Source of the DNA: Theocolax elegans
Taxonomy: Eukaryota; Arthropoda; Insecta; Hymenoptera; Cerocephalidae
NCBI GenBank assembly: GCA_026168455.1
Contig: CM047426.1
Coordinates: forward strand, 43,728,307 to 43,792,306
Reading direction: 5' to 3'
DNA length: 64,000 nt
Positions within the stretch are counted from its first letter, which is position 1; every line of letters begins with the position of its first letter. Below the pieces are notes generated by a model. It had not been told where the DNA came from. It saw only the letters and a list, made by a program, of their open reading frames with translations, and ran no database searches. The position numbers were made by a program, and so were the translations under genes. Positions 32,180 to 44,050 of the stretch are shown here, in pieces.

Positions 32180-34860
32180 TTAATAAAAGTTACCGAACAC
32201 GTTAGAGAGACGTAATATGAAGCCGACGATTACCAAGATAGCGGATGAGCAAGTCGGTCTGGAATTAGCGTTACGTCGGCTGCGTGCTACCGGCTCAGGC
32301 GCTACGCTGCGGGACAGATTATTGTGTGCCCGATTGCGGGACAGATAATGATCATATTCCGTGGTACCAATGAGGTAAGGAACATGCGGAGGTGTGTAAA
32401 GAGTCGGGAAGCGTTGGTGTTTACCGAACCAAGGTGATGTTGGCGTTTGACAATGCCGCCAAGCAGAAGCAGAGGTGGAAAAGAGAGCTGTTAGCTCAGA
32501 TGAAGGAGCCGATGATAGAGAAATGGTAATATCTGATGACGTAACTTGTGCTGGCAGTAAGGTGTACAGCGAGTTACCACCAAGCGGAACTGCTAGAGGC
32601 ACTGCTACCGACGAAATAGGACCTACGTACACAACAGTCGTCACGCAGACTACTTATACGTATGATAATACGTTTACGACACAGCCTGCATGGGTTTGTC
32701 GATTACATCATCATTGGCGTTACCGTCGTCTAGTTATACACCAGCACCGCTCACCATTCCGCCGGAATTGTGTGATTATATTTGTTAGCATCCAGCCGAA
32801 TGAACTACGTTAATGACGCAAATATGTGTAATTTCCGCCAGCTCCAATCAGGTTCCACCGGTAGAGAGTAGGAGTGATCGAGAGACTGCATTGAGTTCGA
32901 ACGGTTCCAAGAAATCGAATACGAAGAAGAAGAGCATAGTTCTCACTGAATCAGATGCTTTCATACCGTCAAGCCAATCCGGCACTGAGTTAGGTATTGT
33001 AGTGCGGAGGGAGCGAGTCATAAGAGAAAAAAAATTATTACTCCGTCGAAGAAGGCTGAGAAATTGAAAAGTAAGAAGCCATTAAGCATGACCAACTCTA
33101 CGAGGTGCAGCGAGGCGATAAAGCCGATTGACCTCAGAAATGTGGAGAAAGCGTTGAAACAAGTCGGTAAAAAGAAGCAGACCACTTCCGCCGGTAGTAT
33201 AGTGAGCAATGGATCGAAGAGTCGAGAAGCAGCGCAAATTAATTCCAGCCATTCGGAAAGTGATTCCGACGAGGGATTCACGCGCGTACAATCTCAAAAA
33301 TGAAAGTCGTCCAGTCCAATGAGTCTCCGCAGTATGAAGCTGCTAAAGAGTTGGGGACTGAAGTTCCACGGTGATATGACAGATGACATCGTAAACTCGT
33401 GAAAGATTTGAACGATTTGGAATATTACGGGTGGAAATAGGAACGCCAGCAAGAATTGAATAGCCGGATTATCCCGCTACCGTCGATTAAGAGGACGAGA
33501 ATCCCTGGAACAGTATACAAGGGACGATCGACGAAATCCAAGGTCGCTGCGCTGTTGGATGTAGACGTGGAAGAAGCCACCTTTGTTATCATCAAGAGCC
33601 CTACGCCAATAAAGACGGAGGTAGTTGAGAAGCCGAAGCTTCATGAGTTGGACGTTTTGTCGAGTGTAGCGGCTGAAGTGCTAGTAGCCCCGCAGCCGAC
33701 TTACGCAATGGAAGCGAACCGAGGCTCGCCAAATCGGCAGGTTAATTCCGCTTGTAGACAGAAGAGTAAGCCTAACGTGTCTACAACAAGGAGAATTCAA
33801 GCCGACGACGTCGGGTAGTCGGGAATTTTATAGTCTCTGCTTCAACTTCCAGATGGTAGAGTATAGAGCAGCGGAATATCCACAGAAGGTGTTTAGACCG
33901 CAGCCACCATCATACACACCACAAGAGTCGTGTCAGGTGTGAGGAAAGCCAGAAGTCGTATCAAGCTTTTGCCCTGGCTGTGCTGAGGTTCGTGTCAAGT
34001 TAGGAAATTTGCTGACTAGGGGTCAGTGAATCTGCTAATCCCCCAGCAGCACTTCCATAACCTCGCCGGAAAATACTATAGTAAGTCGCCGGTCGAGACT
34101 CAGGAAATTGACGTAGGAGGTTAACAGACGCGAGCCCAGAATCACGTTACGCCGGACGTAGACATGAAACGGTAGAAGAAACGTTTCTCCTATGCATCAT
34201 CCTATGAATCATTCCATCGGAGAAGCTGAGTATTCGTGGAAGAATCTACAAACGTTTCGTGAGAGGGTGAGGCAGAAGGAGAGCGAAGTCGCCATGCAAC
34301 TATAGCCAAGTGAGAATCTCAAAGAAGAACGGGAATTCCCGAGGCTGCATATAGTGAAGCGCGCCGTAGAGATGCTCTCAGCACAATCACCCCTCGACTT
34401 GTCGGTAGAGATGGAGGTGCAAAGAAGCCCAACGCCGAATTCAATTAGTAGAGGAGCGATTCCGAAAAAAACCCGGATGGAATTGAGTATTCCGCCGCCG
34501 AATAGTGAGGAGAAGCATAAGCTTTATTTGATCCGGGAGCTATGATTTCGCTCGCTCAACCGAATGTAATGGAGAAATTTAGGAGCATGTTAGAACCATG
34601 TAAACAATAATCGAAAACGTCACAGCAGACGTGTTAAATAGCAGCCTAGAGATAGACAAATACGCCGAAATAATTCCGCTCAAAGGAGAATAACGCGCAA
34701 AAGAAGGAAAATAGAAAACCTTCACCTCCACAGCCGTAGATGGAGGAGCGACAATATATGCTGAATGCGCCGACATCCTAGAATTATAAGAAGACTAACG
34801 GGAACGTGTGTTGCCGAAACCATCAGATACTTTCGGTGCAATCGATCTAACCGAACATCA
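32180..34860 (+). pseudogene. Decayed Gypsy-like gag/leader region
   Basis: Many short plus-strand frames (32475-32813, 32813-33067, 33064-33303, 33456-33818) with Lys/Ser-rich, charged composition and stops between them, lying upstream of and in the same strand as a recognisable Gypsy RT relic. A C-x2-C type remnant occurs near 33975 (FCPGCAE). I recognise no single domain with certainty; assignment to gag rests on position. Confidence 0.35.
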
Positions 34861-34911
34861 CCTATAATACACAAAGTTCGACTGTTGTCGCCAAGAATGT
34901 TGCAGATTGTA

Positions 34912-35730
34912 CGAGATTAAGTGAATAAGATGCTGCGTAATGATATTTTTGAGAGGTCCACCATTGATTGGAGGAATGCGTCGGTGATGGTAAAGAAACC
35001 AGATGGATCAATACAGTTTTGTATAGATTGCCGATATTTAAACTAGGTGACAAGGAAGAATGAACATCCGATGGCTACTATGGATTCCATCCTTGATAAA
35101 ATGCGTCGGGCAAAGAGCATTACGAAAATTGACCTGAAGCAGTCGTTTGTTTCAAATAATGATGGAAGAAACCAGCCGGAAGTATACCGCCTTTGCCGTA
35201 CTAGAACCAGGGCAAAATCAGTTTAAGAGGATGCCGCTCTTGTCTTGCTAATGCGCCGAAAACGTTCCAGCGCTTAATGGACGCGTTGTTCGGGCCGGGG
35301 TAGGAACCGTACATTTTCGGTTACCTAGATGATATAATCATCGTAGCAGAAAACTTTAATGAACATCTTAAGTGGTTGGAGCTAGTGTTGCAAAAGCTCG
35401 TGGATGCCGGTTTAGTGGTGAATCGGAACAAATATGAGCTCTGGCGCTCCAGTGTAACCTATCTAGGTTTCATACACGATAGCTAAGGATTACGTTCTGA
35501 TGCAGAGAAAGTTTTGCCGGTTGTAGACTACCTAGAGCCTTGCAACGTTAGAGAATTACGCCGGTTCCTTGAGAAGGATTCAGAGCTAAAAGTGTTTTTA
35601 GTAAAACTTCTCCGTAAAAGCCAAGAGTGAACGTGGGGAGACGAGGACTGAGATGCTTTTGCCGCTCTCAAGAAAGCTCTTACTCAAGCGCCAGTATTCG
35701 CAAGGCCGGATTTCAGTAACCCTTTTACGA
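34912..35730 (+). pseudogene. Ty3/Gypsy reverse transcriptase relic
   Basis: Conceptual translation shows MVKKPDGSIQFCIDCRYLN, VTRKNEHPMATMDSIL and ITKIDLKQ (catalytic Asp). Then, after frameshifts, APKTFQRLMDAL, YLDDIIIVAENF (catalytic pair, about 35325), HLKWLELVLQKL, VTYLGFIHD and ALTQAPVFARPDF of the RNase H border. Numerous stops (for example about 35045, 35485, 35627) make it non-functional. No integrase was found downstream. Confidence 0.88.
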
Positions 35731-36842
35731 TTCAGTGCAACCAGTAATTTCGCTATGTAAGCCGTCCTCACGCAAGGGAAGGACGATGGAGAACATCCAA
35801 TATCAGCTGGGTGTTAACGCCGGCCAAGGAAAACTATACGACGTCGGAAAAGGAGTCCTTACATCGAAGGCTACATTTTTACGGTCATTACTGACCATAG
35901 TACTCTTCGATATCTTCAAAATTTCAAGTTGAACTAACCAAACGGCGTACAAGCTTCCAGCACTAATTATCTGCTCACCAAATGCTTGTCATCTACCTAC
36001 TTCACTATTTTATCTTACTCCACGAACCGTAGCTTCAAATCAGTCTTTGCACTTATTTAGTCTCCATTCTGACGTGAGTCTCGAATATTTATTTTGATCT
36101 ATTACTTCATTATGGTTCTATCTACGAATTTACTTACTTACTTATTATTTTATATGCGATCACTGTTTTATTTAGTTGATACATAGTGTAATTTATATAT
36201 TTATTTGTTTAATCAATTTTAAGAATGCATTTTTTGTTATTATTTAAATTTTATTCGTTGTTTTTTATTATAGTTATTGTTATCTTGTTATATTGCTTTA
36301 TTTATTCTTTTTATTATTATTAACTTAAATCATTGTATCTTTTGTACTTTTGCGAGTTCATATTATCAATCAATCTCTCTCGCTATCTTCTTCTCGATCA
36401 CCCTTTCTCATCAGGAAGAGCACTGCACATTTTCTCTTGTACTATCAGATAGAAGTACAAAACGTGCAATTAATGGCAGCGTACCAGGTATTGTGATATG
36501 ATTAAAAAACTTATATTTGTGTAGCCTTCAATTAATCTGCAACATGAGATAACAGCACATTTCATATAAACAATAAAATAACTAAGAATTTCTCGATTGA
36601 CATATTTCTTTTCTCTCCCCCCCCCCCCCCCAATTACATTTTTTTTCCAAAATATTGACTTGCCTTTTAACTTGTCTGATGCACAAAAAATAAACCTCAT
36701 AGCTCTAAAATATATTTTATAATTCATATTTTATTTTAATGTATAAAAAATAAATGTGCATTTTAAGTTAGTTTGCAAATATATCGAGAGCAAAAATTAT
36801 TCTTTTGAAATGTTTGGGATTCATTTAAAAATTTGAACTAAC
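35731..36842. other. AT-rich spacer with a C homopolymer
   Basis: No gene recognised. An uninterrupted run of ~15-16 C at about 36616-36631 is notable as a likely sequencing problem spot. The part next to the kinase exon is presumably intron. Confidence 0.5.
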
Positions 36843-37123
36843 CTTTGTTAAGCTTTGCAACTCTCCTGTCGAGAATTTTGAAACAGTGGAATTTACTCTT
36901 AGGAAGTCAGCTAAATCTCCAAATGGCATATATTCACAAACTATACATGGACCATTATCCGTATCGCGTAGAATGACCCCAAGTAGTGTAAGTATGTTTT
37001 CATGACGGAACGTCGACATAATATCTACTTCACGTTGAAAGTTCTCTTCAGCTTCGCGACTTGCAGTATCTTTAAGCATTTTAATTGCTACAATTTCTCT
37101 AGAATTTTCACGAATAAGTTCCC
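36843..37123 (-). CDS. Receptor-tyrosine-kinase catalytic-domain exon
   Basis: A 281 nt exon bounded by an acceptor (AAATTTTCAG then GGGAAC at 37123) and a donor (AAAG then GTTAGT at 36842). It encodes the N-lobe of a tyrosine kinase: VAIKMLKD with the ATP-binding Lys, then the alpha-C helix ENFQREVDIM with its Glu, FRHENILTLLGV (beta-4) and PCIVCEYMPFGDLADFLR (hinge). Gly-loop and catalytic-loop exons are not seen nearby. The GDLADFLR hinge and HENI type fit Ror/MuSK/PTK7-like receptors, but I cannot place the subfamily. It is intact and the best evidence for a functional host gene here. Confidence 0.88.
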
Positions 37124-38681
37124 CTGAAAATTTGAGTTATATTTATTATAAAAAGTTATCTAAAAAGGTATTCCTTAGTGAGATATTACAAATTTATAAT
37201 CATGTGTCACTGATTCCGACTATAGAGCCTATAGAAATTAGTGCGTGATGATATTTAGAATAGAATTTTTAACTTTTTAATACTTGCAGCAACCGTACGG
37301 AACAACAAATCTAACCTTTATAGTTTGAAAACATGGTTATGCAGTGTGGACATATGAATTTTAACTTAGTGAATTAAGTTTAGCCGTAAATATGTGATAT
37401 TAGAAATATAATATATTTTTATTATTTCAAAAGCTGACTTTAAAAAAGAGCAATAAAAGTAAAAAATACTTTACGTTGAACAAATAATTTATTTTCGATA
37501 AAGTAATTCATACTTTTGACTAAATAGGAGGGAATAATAGAATAATGTACTTTTTTATATTTTATTTAAAATTTATTTTAATTTGTAACGGTAAACGAGT
37601 TATCAATCAGATAAGGAATGGAAAGCGAAAAGTTCGTGCTGCGCGCATACGCGGAAAGAGAAGAAATATCATGCGGCTAAACAGGCTTCTCGACAAAGGT
37701 CAAGCAGAGACAACCTTCGCCTCTCTAGGTTTGGTAATCAAACGGCTACCCAAGGCCGCACGTCGCGTTTGAGTTGGAGATATAACGGGTACGGGATTCA
37801 AATGTACTTGACCTCCGGGAAACGAATCTTATCTTAATATTAGTATATCTTTTATAATAGAAAATATGAAGAAAGCCAAGTTATCCCTTGCCAATGGCCA
37901 CTTTTACGAAAGTTATTCGACATTTAATAATAATATCAGTAAAAATTAGTTCCAAAATGATTGCTTATAACTCGGAAAAAAATAAAGATAGGCACTTAAA
38001 CCAAAAACCAGAAAAAAGTTGAGTTCAAGTAGATAGGGTTTGAGAAAAAAAGCATAAATTGCTTAATTTAGAATAAAGTTATGGAGAAAATAAGAAATTG
38101 AAGACATTTTAAACAAAATTTAATATGAAAAATTTATCGTTTCTTTTGGCCTAATAATCTTTAATTTCTTATTTACTTCATAACTTTACTGTCACTCGCC
38201 CATCAGCATAAATCACCATAAAACTCTCAGCAGTTATACCCATACAATTGTTAAACTGTGCCTTTACCTAATACGGACACAACAAAGTATGTATCTATGT
38301 AAAAGTATTGGTAGCTACATACAAGAATTGGGTTGACAAGTAAGGTTATGGTAACCATAACATTATAATAATTATCAACTAATTAAATCATATGGTATTC
38401 AATATAATAAACATTCCCTCCGGAGTTAGTTTATTACTTTAGAAGCAAGATGGAAACACCATCCGTCCCGTTTTGAACCTATCAACGGATAATCAGACAC
38501 GACAGAACGATGTATAACATATATCACCAGCTACTACAAAAATCGTCCTCGGCGTATTCACCGAGAGCCGCGAACTGACAGAACCGGTACGACGCCAACA
38601 TAGCAACGGCCTGTTTATTATCGCTATTTATGTAGTAAACTATATTAGAGTGTGTATGTGCTTGGTGTACATAGTACTTAC
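37124..38681. other. Presumed intron / intergenic
   Basis: AT-rich. A 75-codon plus-strand frame (37545-37772) is Arg/Lys-rich in its second half but shows no domain and is not called. A small acceptor-like site followed by FAALGEYAEDDF in minus sense occurs at about 38540-38590. Confidence 0.4.
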
Positions 38682-38834
38682 CAGTAACAATACGAAGAGA
38701 CGATCTCCATTGCACTTAAGGTTGATGCACGCCACTGCAGCAACTCCACAGCTTTCCTTCTCCCATACCATAAGTATGCTTTCATTCTCTCCTACTCGAC
38801 CCGTATCCGAGCCCATATCTCCTTGCGCAGCAAA
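38682..38834 (-). CDS. Candidate coding exon, unrecognised
   Basis: A 153 nt open segment (51 codons, phase 0) between an acceptor-like GCGGCAG at 38835-38841 and a consensus donor (ACTG then GTAAGT, 38681). It encodes FAAQGDMGSDTGRV...SCGVAAVACINLKC. It is on the same strand as, and upstream of, the kinase exon, so it could belong to the same gene, but I recognise no domain. Confidence 0.3.
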
Positions 38835-38989
38835 CTGCCGCAGCTCGCATACAGCCGAGCATATATATATATCTACCGAATATATGCGGATGATGCCCAA
38901 ATTCATTTCATTTCAAGGCCACGCATTAATCCACAGCGTGATCATTACAGTGGTTACCAACTTGATTATATATATAACTTTATCTTTAA

Positions 38990-39487
38990 ATTTATTAGTT
39001 TGTTACTCAAAGTTTTTTTAATGATATCATTTGCATTTGCTATTATATCAACAAGAATTTCCAGTAAATCATTTTCTTGTTTTAATTGATTAGAATATTT
39101 TTCTACGCTTATATCTATTGGTCATTATCTAAGTAGATTATCAGTATCGCATATTTGAAGATTTTCAGCTTTACTCATGCGTATAAAACTAGTCCATAAA
39201 TAATTATTTTTTATCGAATTTTTTATAACTTCAGTAAGACTGCTATGCCAAACAATAGACGACTATTGGCTAGAATCTCCTAAAATAAGTAATATTTTAC
39301 CATTAAATATTTCTTTAGTATTACATATATATTGAAGTAGTCAGTCGACAGCTTGGAAAGCAAATCTGAACGTCATGGTATTTCATTCCATATTATAATT
39401 TACACTCCTTTTAAATTTTCACCATCCAATGAGTTAGATTTTATATTACATGTTGTACATACCGTTATAATGAGTGATGATTTAAAT
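38990..39487 (-). pseudogene. Helitron helicase relic, C-terminal side
   Basis: Conceptual minus-strand translation gives MTFRFAFQAVD, then GKILLILGDSSQ (degenerate Walker B / GGDFRQ motif), EVIKNSIKNNYLW and NLQICDTDNLL. These match the order of PIF1-type helicase motifs of Helitron transposases (VLGGDFRQ, SIKxSxLW; family knowledge). Stops are present. The upstream half of the same helicase is at 45095-45683, separated by the Penelope-like cluster. Confidence 0.75.
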
Positions 39488-40563
39488 AATAAGTGCATTA
39501 TTAAGTGATTTTTTGTCGTCCATGCAGTGTATTTAGGAGTAGTGTAGGTTTTCCTCGATATTGATGAACAAACCATATTTATTTATTTGGCGACGTTTCG
39601 ATGGATATCCTCCATCCTCATCGGGCTATACCTTTTTATTAAAAAATGATTTCATTTTACAACATCTTTAAAACACAATTTTTACATATATAAATCTAAG
39701 TTACTTACTATTTCGTCAATATATAGGTATACAATATTATTAACAGCATCTCTGATGCGTCGCTCTATAATTGAAAACAATGATTAAAATAACAAACGTT
39801 TAACAATTTTTGCACAGAAATTGAGGTTATATATAACATACCTTTCCCCTATTGTTGTGTCCATAATCAACACAAAAAATTGAAAATTAAATAAATACTT
39901 GAAGAACATTACAAAATAAATTAACACATAATCACACAAATTAAGCAAAAGGCAGTCAAATATTAAAATAAAGCTAACAATGTATATCACAGACGGTTAA
40001 TACTGAAAAATTTGAAATCTCACGTCCCCCGTTTTCAGAGACACCTATGCGATCAATCTTAATCAGATCGACAACACAGTCATCCCCACCACAGGCGCGA
40101 AACTTCAAATTAAGTACATTATGTTTACTGATAAGTAATAAAAATTAATAAATTATTTATGATTATTTACAAGAGAACTCAAAAAAATTTTTTTAAAACT
40201 AAATTAAAATTTACCATTTCAATAAAAAAATTTTTTTTTTCCCCCGTTGAAACAAATAATAATTGGTAATAAAAATTAAAAAAATTAAATTTAAGTAGTT
40301 AAGTATTTTATTAAATTTTAAATATAGTAGATTAACTAAACAATTTTTATAATAATGAATAATCTTTTAATTATGAACCTAATTGAGAAGAAATTATAAA
40401 AAAAAAACCAAAAATATATATTTGAATTTACCGGGCCGCGCATCGTGCAAGACACAATACGCGCAGTAAGAATCGATCAACACGCAAGTCAATCACTCAC
40501 CTTATCCAAACATCTGATCGATATATATTGATTTGAGGTTATGTCATAGGGGAGAGATACACA

Positions 40564-41118
40564 TTATAATTTAGATTTTAATTTAATACTATTGATAATG
40601 TCACTGTAATGTTGGCTAAGACGTCTAGTATCGTCTTTGCAATTGATCGCATTATGTTGCAGATTTATGTGGATCATTTCTGATAATACTCGTTTTTTCA
40701 AAAATTGCCTTGTCCACCAATGTATATACCATAGCCCGCTTCTGCTGTATTGTATGACTAGATTCAAAATGTAAAAATCGTCCTGAAAAGGTATCTTTCA
40801 CATACCAATTAGTAATAACTTTTCTATTTTCATTTCTTATTAGTGATACCTCTAAAAAACTTATATAACCATTATTCTCTTTTTCATGAGTGAACTGCAA
40901 TTTCTCATGGTAGTTATTGAAAACTTCAATTACATTTGTTAATTTATTTTCGGGAATACACATAATTGTATCATCCACATATCTGTAATAGAACGGTGGA
41001 ATAAAATCTAATTTTTTGAGACAGTATTGCTCCAAATCTGTCATAACAATATCAGCAAAAATCGGGCTTACCGGGCTGCCCATAGGACTTCCATATAGTT
41101 GTTGATAAAATTTATTAT
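40564..41118 (-). pseudogene. Penelope-like RT, minus arm, internally deleted
   Basis: From about 41083: MGSPVSPIFADIVM, then YRYVDDTIM with the catalytic Asp pair, YISFLEV and VYTLVDKAIF. Then a deletion joins directly to the extreme C-terminus (RVLSEMIHINLQHNAI...), removing the linker and the GIY-YIG nuclease. The junction shifts the frame (overlapping frames 41083-40652 and 40767-40564). Confidence 0.88.
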
Positions 41119-41132
41119 CCTATTGAAAGTAA

Positions 41133-42400
41133 GTGTTGCGCATCAAAAATTGGATGTTCCAGAAGAATTCTAATGTTCCAGAAGAATTAGTTCTTAAAGG
41201 TATTGAAAAAAGATACCATTTAATAAGAAAAATACATAATGTTTCTCTACATGAATTAATTGAAGCAGTAAAATTTTTGATGCGCAAGACTTCCTTTAAA
41301 TGGGATAATAAATTTTAACAACAACTATATGGATGTCCTATGGGCATCCCGGTAAGCCCGATTTTTGCTGATATTGTTATGACAGATTTGGAGCGATACT
41401 GTCTCAAAAAATTAGATTTTATTCCACCGTTCTATTACAGATATGTGGATGATACAATTATGTGTATTCCCGAAAATAAATTAACAAATGTAATTGAAGT
41501 TTTCAATAACTACCATGAGAAATTGCAGTTCACTCATGAAAAAGAGAATAATGGTTATATAAGTTTTTTAGAGGAATCACTAATAAGAAATGAAAATAGA
41601 AAAGTTATTACTAATTGGTATGTGAAAGATACCTTTTCAGGACGATTTTTACATTTTGAAACTAGTCATACAATACAGCAGAAGCGGGCTATGGTATATA
41701 CATTGGTGGACAAGGCAATTTTGTTAGCACATGAAAAATTTCATGGAACCAATATTAAACTAGTCAAAGAATTTTTAAAAAATAATTGTTACCCAAAAAA
41801 GTTTATAAATCATAGTGTAAGAAAAAGATTAGAGAAAATAAAATATAGTTCTAGTCATAACAATGATCAAGTTAATAATAGAGTAGTAACTAATTATAAA
41901 GCAACTTTAAATATTCCTTTTATTCCTAAATTTTATGAAAAAATATCTGGTTCTATGAAGGGCAAAGCTATGAAAGTTATACCTAAAATTTATAATAAAA
42001 TTGATGGTGTTATTGTGAGGGGCAAAGATAAAATAGACAAATTAACTAAAACTAATGTAGTGTATAAAATAGATTGTAAAGATTGTAATGCTAGTTATGT
42101 GGGTGAAACAAAGAGACAAGTAAAATGTCGTATTAAAGAACATAAAGCTAATATAAACAAAACTGAGTCGCACTATGTAATCAATGAACATATGCTCGCA
42201 TATGATCATTCGTTAGATTTTGACAACGTCAAATACTTGATACTGAAAAGAATTGGAAAAAACGAGTATTATCAGAAATGATCCACATAAATCTGCAACA
42301 TAATGCGATCAATTGCAAAGACGATACTAGACGTCTTAGCCAACATTACAGTGACATTATCAATAGTATTAAATTAAAATCTAAATTATAATGTGTTTCT
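41133..42400 (+). pseudogene. Penelope-like RT plus GIY-YIG endonuclease, plus copy 1 (5' truncated)
   Basis: Starts mid-RT (VPEELVLKGIEKRYHLI...; TAA near 41318), then 41340-42281 open: GIPVSPIFADIVM, YRYVDDTIM (catalytic), HFETSHTIQQKRAM, a lysine-rich linker and a GIY-YIG nuclease: VVYKIDCKDCNASYVGETKR, CRIKEH, then SHYVINEHMLAYDHSLDF. The C-terminal end (SEMIHINLQHN) is shifted out of frame near 42230-42280. RT and GIY-YIG together define Penelope-like elements. Confidence 0.92.
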
Positions 42401-42639
42401 CTCCCCTATGACATAACCTCAAATCAATGTATATCGATCAGATGTTTGGATAAGGTGAGTGATTGACTTGCGTGTTGATCGATTCTTACTGCGTGTATTG
42501 TGTCTTGCACGATGCGCGGCCCGGTAAATTCAAATATATATTTTTGGTTTTTTTTTTTAATTTCTTCTCAATTAGGTTCATAATCAAAAGATTCTTCATT
42601 ATTATAAAAATTGTTTAGTTAATCGGAATACTATAATGT

Positions 42640-44050
42640 ACATTTATGTAATAGAAACGGTAATAAAATCTAATTTTTTGGACAGTATTGCTCCAAATCG
42701 TCATAACAATATCAGCAAAACTCGGGCTTACCGGGCTGCCAAGGACTTCCATCTAGTGTTGATAAATTTTTATCTATTGAAAGTAAGTGTTGCGCATCAA
42801 AAATTGGATGTTCCAGAAGAATTTAATGTTCCAGAAGAATTAGTCTTAAAGGTATTGAAAAAAGGATACCATTTATAAGAAAAAAAAAAATATAATGTTT
42901 CTCTACAGATTAATTGAAGCAGTAAAAATTTTTGATGCGCAAGACTTCCTTTAAATGGGATAATAAATTTTAACAAACAACTATATGGATGTCCTATGGG
43001 CATCCCCGGTAAGCCCCGATTTTTGCCTGATATTGTTATGACAGATTTGGAGCGATACTGTCTCAAAAAATTAGATTTTATTCCACCGTTCTATTACAGA
43101 TATGTGGATGATACAATTATGTGTATTCCCGAAAATAAATTAACAAATGTAATTGAAGTTTTCAATAACTACCATGAGAAATTGCAGTTCACTCATGAAA
43201 AAGAGAATAATGGTTATATAAGTTTTTTAGAGGAATCACTAATAAGAAATGAAAATAGAAAAGTTATTACTAATTGGTATGTGAAAGATACCTTTTCAGG
43301 ACGATTTTTACATTTTGAAACTAGTCATACAATACAGCAGAAGCGGGCTATGGTATATACATTGGTGGACAAGGCAATTTTGTTAGCACATGAAAAATTT
43401 CATGGAACCAATATTAAACTAGTCAAAGAATTTTTAAAAATAATTGTTACCCAAAAAAGTTTATAAATCATAGTGTAAGAAAAAGATTAGAGAAAATAAA
43501 ATATAGTTCTAGTCATAACAATGATCAAGTTAATAATAGAGTAGTAACTAATTATAAAGCAACTTTAAATATTCCTTTTATTCCTAAATTTTATGAAAAA
43601 ATATCTGGTTCTATGAAGGGCAAAGCTATGAAAGTTATACCTAAAATTTATAATAAAATTGATGGTGTTATTGTGAGGGGCAAAGATAAAATAGACAAAT
43701 TAACTAAAACTAATGTAGTGTATAAAATAGATTGTAAAGATTGTAATGCTAGTTATGTGGGTGAAACAAAGAGACAAGTAAAATGTCGTATTAAAGAACA
43801 TAAAGCTAATATAAACAAAACTGAGTCGCACTATGTAATCAATGAACATATGCTCGCATATGATCATTCGTTAGATTTTGACAACGTCAAAATACTTGAT
43901 ACTGAAAAGAATTGGAAAAAACGAGTATTATCAGAAATGATCCACATAAATCTGCAACATAATGCGATCAATTGCAAAGACGATACTAGACGTCTTAGCC
44001 AACATTACAGTGACATTATCAATAGTATTAAATTAAAATCTAAATTATAA
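42640..44050 (+). pseudogene. Penelope-like RT plus GIY-YIG endonuclease, plus copy 2
   Basis: A near-repeat of 41000-42400 that includes the inverted joint (42650-42790 is the antisense RT start). 42996-43466 encodes the RT palm with YRYVDD; a one-base loss near 43440 shifts the frame; 43613-44050 encodes the linker, GIY-YIG nuclease and the natural C-terminus ending SIKLKSKL. The first ~400 bp carry many single-base indels relative to copy 1, while the rest is almost identical. Confidence 0.9.

Noticed and set aside
37545..37772. 75-codon basic protein
   Set aside because: Basic second half only, no recognised domain, no splice sites or paralogue in the window.
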